From the NCBI GenBank assembly GCA_963921825.1, contig OY997595.1, forward strand, positions 63,457,879 to 63,521,878: 64,000 nt of DNA. Direction: 5' to 3'. Under the pieces are notes generated by a model that was not told the origin of the DNA, ran no database searches, and saw only the letters and a program-made list of their open reading frames with translations. Shown here one piece after another: positions 59,160-64,000 of this stretch (its first letter is position 1; every line of letters starts with the position of its first letter). The DNA comes from Erodium maritimum. Lineage: Eukaryota > Streptophyta > Magnoliopsida > Geraniales > Geraniaceae. Made by a program: the position numbers and the translations under genes.

Positions 59160-62037
59160 TGGCACGCCCCAAATCCGGTATTGTCCGGACCCGAGACGTG
59201 ACTTAATGAAATTTAAATCATAACAGTTTAAAACGAGTAATAAATGAGTAAGATAGATAAAATAACTCAACAGAGGTTTGAAACCCTGAGTTCTACGCTC
59301 AGTCAAATCATAAGTCCAAAAACAATACAGTACGTCTCTACGAAACATTAATAAAGATAATCTCGGACCCTCGCTAGCCCCATGCTCCGCGATGTCCTCT
59401 ACTCCAAGTCAAAGCCACTACCTGTAGAAAATACAGTAAGGGGTGAGCTTGACGCTCAGTAGGAAAAAACCACGAAAATCACCTCTTTACAGATTTACAA
59501 AGAACGCAGTTCCAAGGTTTAAATTTTAAGGTTTACTACAAGGGTTGATAAAATCGATGCGACACTTTATCCATTTTAAAACAATACACAGTTTACCCGG
59601 TCACTCACCAGACCAACAATCTCCAACCTTAACTCAACACTAGTCGCTATACTCAGACACACACCGAAGGGAACAATCCTAGTAAGACACCCATAACCAC
59701 AAACACAGTAGCACTCACAAGCACAGACACACTCATTCAAAATGCAAGGCATTCTCAACACAACAAGGCACACAATCGCACGGTCTCGGGATCAACCCGC
59801 TTGGCCTGGCGAAGCCGTACGCAACTTTCCCCAACACAAAGTCGGGAGAGGCGGTCGACCCCATCGCGGTACACGGGCCCAGCCCCTTCGCGACACAACC
59901 TCATCACGGAACACAACGTTTTGCCGATACACGGAAGGCAGGGAAATCGCCTCTTCGCGGAACAACCTCATCGCGGACACAGGCCCAGCCTCTTCGCGGT
60001 ACAACCTCATCGCGGAACACAGCGTTTTACCGAGTGCTAGTCGGAAGGTAGGGAAATCACCTCTTCGCGGGACATATCGTTTTACCGACTCACGGGCGGA
60101 AGGTAGGGAAACCACTTTTATCATGTAACCAGTCACAACGACAATCACAATCACAAACACACTCACAAGTAACCACAGTACTACAACCACAATCATGATC
60201 ACATTGGTCTATCACTCACCCGACCACGTCACAACCACTGATTCACATCATTACAATCACGGCACACTTGCCCACACATAGCAACGACATATTACACCGA
60301 ATATAATAGGCTTTGACTCTTAATTACACTCACAACTGTTCCACACTTACCATCACTTACCGACACCACACTCAACGTGGTAACCCCACCGGCTTAACCG
60401 ATATTCGTCCCCCAACATCCTCAATTCAACAGATCATATAAAACAGGAAAGTAGTCACTCAATCACTATCATGCATCACCAAGATCAACTCTACTCGTTT
60501 TCATTTTTGATATTTATTACCCGTTCAAACAGCACATAATACACAATCCAACACAATCAATAACCAAACCTACAGGCACGACATGGCTTGATTCTACCAG
60601 CACAACAACCCAACACCTACGGCACGACATGGCTCGTAGGTCGTTCACATGTTATAAGACTACCCTAATCAATACCGTCCTATATGCATACTAGTTATTT
60701 ATCCGGTTATTAGGTTTCCCTATATGCATTCTAGTATAACCGTAATAAAGCGGTTTCGAGGTAATCCCTACCTCAAGAAGAACCAACAGCTGCATCTTCT
60801 AGCTGCTGACGTCCGGGCCTACCTCCGGTCTTCTCCACGATCGAGGTCCAAGCCTGTGATTAACAAAAGGACAGTAATCAGTCCCGGTCCAGTCCGTAGC
60901 GGTCCTCGTAATTTTATCAGATAAGTCCTCTTTATTTAACGGTTCAGTCCTCTAATTTATCTGATTTAAGTCCTTTAGAAAGTCCGCAGTCCTTGAATTG
61001 ACTGATTTTAGTCCAAATGTTTAATTAAATAATTTAATTTAAACTGGCCTGACCCGGATCCGACCCAGTCAAGATCCGAACCCAAGCCTGACCTGGATCC
61101 GGCCCTAGACCCGGCTCCGACCCAGGTCCGGACACGAATCCAACCTGGGCCCAAGGCCCGTACCCATCTGGTTATGAACCGGCCCAAGGCCCATCTTGAT
61201 TCTGGCCCAAAAAGCCCACTTCGTCCTGGTTCTGGCTTGCTCGAGCACGATGACGAGGGTTAGGGTTCCGACGGGTCTTTGTCTCCTCGCGGCGGTGGGC
61301 AACGGCAGGGAAGCTCAGAGGGAGGTGTAGAGGTGGCCGGTAAGGGAATCATGGCTCGAGAGTGGGCAGGGCGAGGGAGGCGAGTCTGGTGCGCGACCGA
61401 TGGATCCTCCGTCTCGACCCTAGCGAGGGAGCGAAGCTCGCCGACGAGGGGAAACACCGCTGAAGCACGGAGGGAGAACGGGGAAGAAGGATGAGGCTGT
61501 CGCGTCGCTTACCTGCGTTGAGACCCTTGTCACCGGCGCGGCACGAATCGAGGCTGGAGAAGAAGAACCATGCAAGGGTTCCGGCGGCTGTGGTGGTGTT
61601 GTTCAGATCCAGTTCGTGCGTGGCTCTGTACTGGACACGGCGAGGCTTCGCTTTGAGACCGAAATCAGGACGCTGAGAGACTCGGGCGGCGATGGGTGAA
61701 GGTGAGAGGGTGTGAAAGAGGGAGAATGGGCGAAGCTGTGCGAGAGCGCGAGGGGATCGTGATGCCTCGGCATGCGTGCATGAAACGAAGAAGGGAGAGG
61801 AACCGCTTAGGGTTAGTTAGCTGGACTGGACTGGCACGCGGTGCTGGGCTGGGGGTCAATCCCTCTGACTGAGCCCAAGTCAGCCTGGCCTAGAATAGAG
61901 TCTTTCCCCATTTTTTTTCTTTTTTTTTTGCAAAAGAACCCAACTTTTGATCCGAAATTTGAATCTGTGTTCCAACCCCGGCGTTCCAAACGAAACCTTT
62001 TAATACTTTAGTTATTTTAACCGAGGCGGTCTTCACA
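59160..62037 (-). mobile_element. 5' LTR of the gypsy-like family inserted in the copia gag
   Basis: The + strand begins TGGCACGCCCCAAATCCGG and ends GCGGTCTTCACA; length 2878 bp. The primer site immediately left of it fixes the sense strand of the whole family. GGACA follows at 62038-62042, but no matching left duplication was found, consistent with truncation of the element's 3' part. The conserved hairpin/acceptor module is at 59420-59463, a palindrome-like ACCGGCTTAACCGAT at 60388-60402 and repeat units around 59830-60115. Confidence 0.88.
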
Positions 62038-62385
62038 GGACAAGTCCTCGTACACGCGGACTTGATCCATGACCGATCGGTTGTCCACCATTTGGAAGGA
62101 GAGCTACTTCAACACGACGTACTTCTTCTTCCTAGTGTCGTCAGCCCCATACTTTTTGTTCAAAGTCTCCCAAATGAATTTGGCTGACTTGTGAACACAA
62201 AGTAGGTCAAACAAGGTGTTGGTGACAGAGCTCAAAATCTGGCACCTAGCAGTTTTGTTATCCTTGTCAAATTTGAGAAGTTTAGCCTCATTGTCCCTAA
62301 CAATGGAGGCAACTACGGGAGTAGCACCAGGGGTAGCAGCTAAGGGAACGGGGGGATCATTAAGCAGTACATAGTCGATGTCCAA
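62038..62385 (-). pseudogene. Copia gag N-terminal fragment
   Basis: Reads MDIDYVLLNDPPVPLA, then KTARCQILSSVTNTLFDLLC and FIWETLNKKYGADD, typical of copia gag. After YVVLK a TAG intervenes, and FQMVDNRSVMDQVRVYEDL follows up to the LTR junction at 62038. It is the 5' end of the gag whose 3' end lies near 57115; the middle is missing. Confidence 0.85.
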
Positions 62386-62573
62386 TGGTTCAAAAAAACA
62401 TCAACACTTTTTGATACCAACGACGGTATTGGTACCGTCAAGTGGTTCAACAACATGCAATGAACGAGCAGTAACAACTTGCATAGAATTCAGGTTTGTA
62501 TGCATGTTTAAATTGATGTTCATGTTCATAACAGTTCACGATATATATAGATAATTGAATATTGCTTTCAAAT

Positions 62574-63478
62574 TGTTGGAATATATATGCAGAACTAATG
62601 GATTAAGGGAACAGAATTAAACAATGCAAACAATTGAAAACTGGAAAGAACCAACCGGTTGGACGTGCAGAGGCCAAGCAGCAGAAGTGTAGCAAACTAT
62701 CAGCATTTCGCAGCAGAAACTATTAGCACTTCGCAGCAGAAACTACCAGCAGCTGGTTGCACGAAGTATCAGTGGTTGGTTGGTAAGCAATCAGCTGTGG
62801 CGTGGCACAAGACCACTGACTTGAAAGAAATATTTCTGAGTGACCGAGGTGGCGATCAGCAGCGGTTGCTCCCCAAGGTTACACACCTCTACCTAGTAGC
62901 GCGCCCACTCGCTCTACTAGATGTGAAGACAGCAGAACAGCGACCAGAACAAAAGGTGTAGTAAGGTGAAAAGGAAGGATATAAAACTGAGTATAGATTG
63001 GCTCTGGTTTGGTTGTAAAAACGTGAAAAACAAAAGGAACCAAAGCTGAGTTTATATAGGCTCAAATCAGATTTCGGTTTCAAGCCTTTTAAAGACAGAA
63101 TAAAACCCATTAACAAGGAAATAAAATCTGATTTTCAACCACGTTTTAATTCATCGGATTTAATAACGAACCGTTACAAAATATTCAAAAAGGTTTGAAA
63201 ACGTCTCTAAGAAAGTTAGATAAAATCATCCTCTAAAAAAATAAGGTTTAATCTGTTTTAGCCCGCCCCGCATTGGCTCCACCCCCACCGGCCCGGACGG
63301 ACGGCGGCAAAAGGGTGCACGAGGCCCAATCCGGCCCAGCCTGCATAGGGAGCCCAAGAGCTGGTTGAACAAGCAAAAGGGGAGATGAGTTTATAAACTC
63401 AACTCTCACCTCCTTTGTTTCCGATGTGGGACAAGCAACAAAACCAAAAAAAGGCTTTAAGAAGCCATTTTTCCAACA
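62574..63478 (-). repeat. 5' LTR of the minus-strand copia element
   Basis: 905 bp, matching 52616-53564 throughout. In element sense it ends ATTCCAACA at 62574. The usual tRNA-Met primer site is not directly adjacent (the next bases read AATTTGAAAGC), which is unusual. Confidence 0.9.
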
Positions 63479-63659
63479 CCACCGAGACGACGACCAGTTA
63501 GGGCAAACTCGAACCGCCCCTTTCAGCCATTCTCTGTCCCTTTTAAGCTTGCCGGAGCTCCGCCCAAACTCTTCTCCGTCTTCATCTGTAACCTTGCCCC
63601 AACCACCACCTTTGACCCACCTATTGACCATCTTCTCAGTATCTGGGAATATTGAGTTC

Positions 63660-64000
63660 AGTATCATGGATGTATCTTCAGAAATGTCTGAATTAAATCT
63701 GATTATCTCCTCTCGGCCGCTCTCCCCTTATGAGTTAGCCCTCATATCAAGGCTATTGGCCTTACTGATTCGATTTCTTAAACTACAAGCAAAAGATTTG
63801 GCGCCAGAAATATAGAGCTATTTGGCTATCGTGTGGAGACTCAAACTACAATTTCTTCCATAAACTTGCCAATCGTCGAGCATTCCAGAATAAAATTCAC
63901 ACTATCAGCTCAGAGCTTGGTCTTATTTCAAACCCAGAGGAGGTGAAATCTTTGGCCTCAAACTACTTCAAAGCCCAATTCGCTGACAGTCTGCCTATGC
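63660..64000 (+). pseudogene. LINE ORF2 fragment (between endonuclease and RT), runs off the window
   Basis: Reads MSELNLIISSRPLSPYELAL, then shifts frame near 63780 into IWRQKYRAIWLSCGDSNYNF, FHKLANRRAFQNKIHTI and PEEVKSLASNYFKAQF. The WRQK...W...GD.N..FFHK.A..RR pattern is diagnostic of the linker before RT in plant L1-type LINEs. The RT should lie beyond base 64000. At least one frameshift is present. Confidence 0.85.

Larger units (their letters stand above)
52616..63478 (-). mobile_element. Ty1/copia retrotransposon on the minus strand, interrupted
   Basis: LTR-like repeats at 52616-53564 (949 bp) and 62574-63478 (905 bp) start TGTTGGAATATATATGCAGA and end CCAACA. CCACC flanks the element at 52611-52615 and 63479-63483. 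Polymerase domains are on the minus strand, so 62574-63478 is the 5' LTR. A polypurine tract (TTTGTGGGGGAC, minus strand) precedes the 3' LTR. The LTRs differ by a 23 base tandem unit (three versus two copies) and a GC-rich indel. A gypsy-family LTR with leader and a trinucleotide array interrupt the gag region. Confidence 0.93.

Overview
The window is transposon-dense nuclear DNA of a flowering plant, probably a eudicot. Evidence: plant-type copia and gypsy retrotransposons primed by initiator tRNA-Met, Mutator-like elements (MULEs) carrying FAR1-type transposases and Ulp1-like proteases, L1-type LINE remnants, Tourist-like MITEs and GT-AG introns. The species cannot be named from the sequence. 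I find no convincing single-copy host gene, tRNA, rRNA or CRISPR array; nearly every coding stretch belongs to a mobile element.

Bases 1-29118 hold two head-to-tail copies of one ~9.6 kb Ulp1-bearing MULE. Each has a rightward Ulp1-like peptidase gene and a convergent leftward FAR1/MULE/SWIM transposase gene, set in non-coding DNA full of a short TTTATCAAC-type motif. Copy 1 (1 to ~9750) has no large insertion. Copy 2 (~11302 to ~29118) contains a 3.3 kb solo LTR (11574-14913, duplication AATTT) and a 5 kb copia element (22895-27849, duplication TTTAT). A 1.4 kb element with ~115 bp terminal inverted repeats (9819-11254) sits between the copies. Both MULEs are defective, largely at different sites.

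Bases 29119-48620 are leader-like retroposon sequence broken by LTRs of one gypsy-like family (ends TGTCACGCCCC / TTACA on the + strand in the reverse-oriented copies). They are a solo LTR at 31677-34305 (CCGGT) and another at 35769-48309 (GTCTC). The second LTR contains a partial-plus-full LTR of the same family (37073-41852, CTACA) and a nearly intact 5.1 kb chromovirus-like gypsy element (42482-47578, CTTTT). A 27 bp minisatellite is split by the 35769 insertion.

Bases 48620-52615 hold a LINE remnant whose upstream part looks inverted, and two MITEs with TAA duplications. Bases 52616-63478 are one reverse-strand copia element with ~0.9 kb LTRs and a CCACC duplication. It is decayed and split by another gypsy-family LTR plus leader (to 62037) and by a ~530 bp trinucleotide array. 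The window ends inside a LINE ORF2 on the + strand.

Most internal stops look like C-to-T changes at CGA, CAG, CAA or TGG codons, as expected for methylated, silenced DNA. Solo LTRs outnumber complete gypsy elements, so recombination has removed much sequence.
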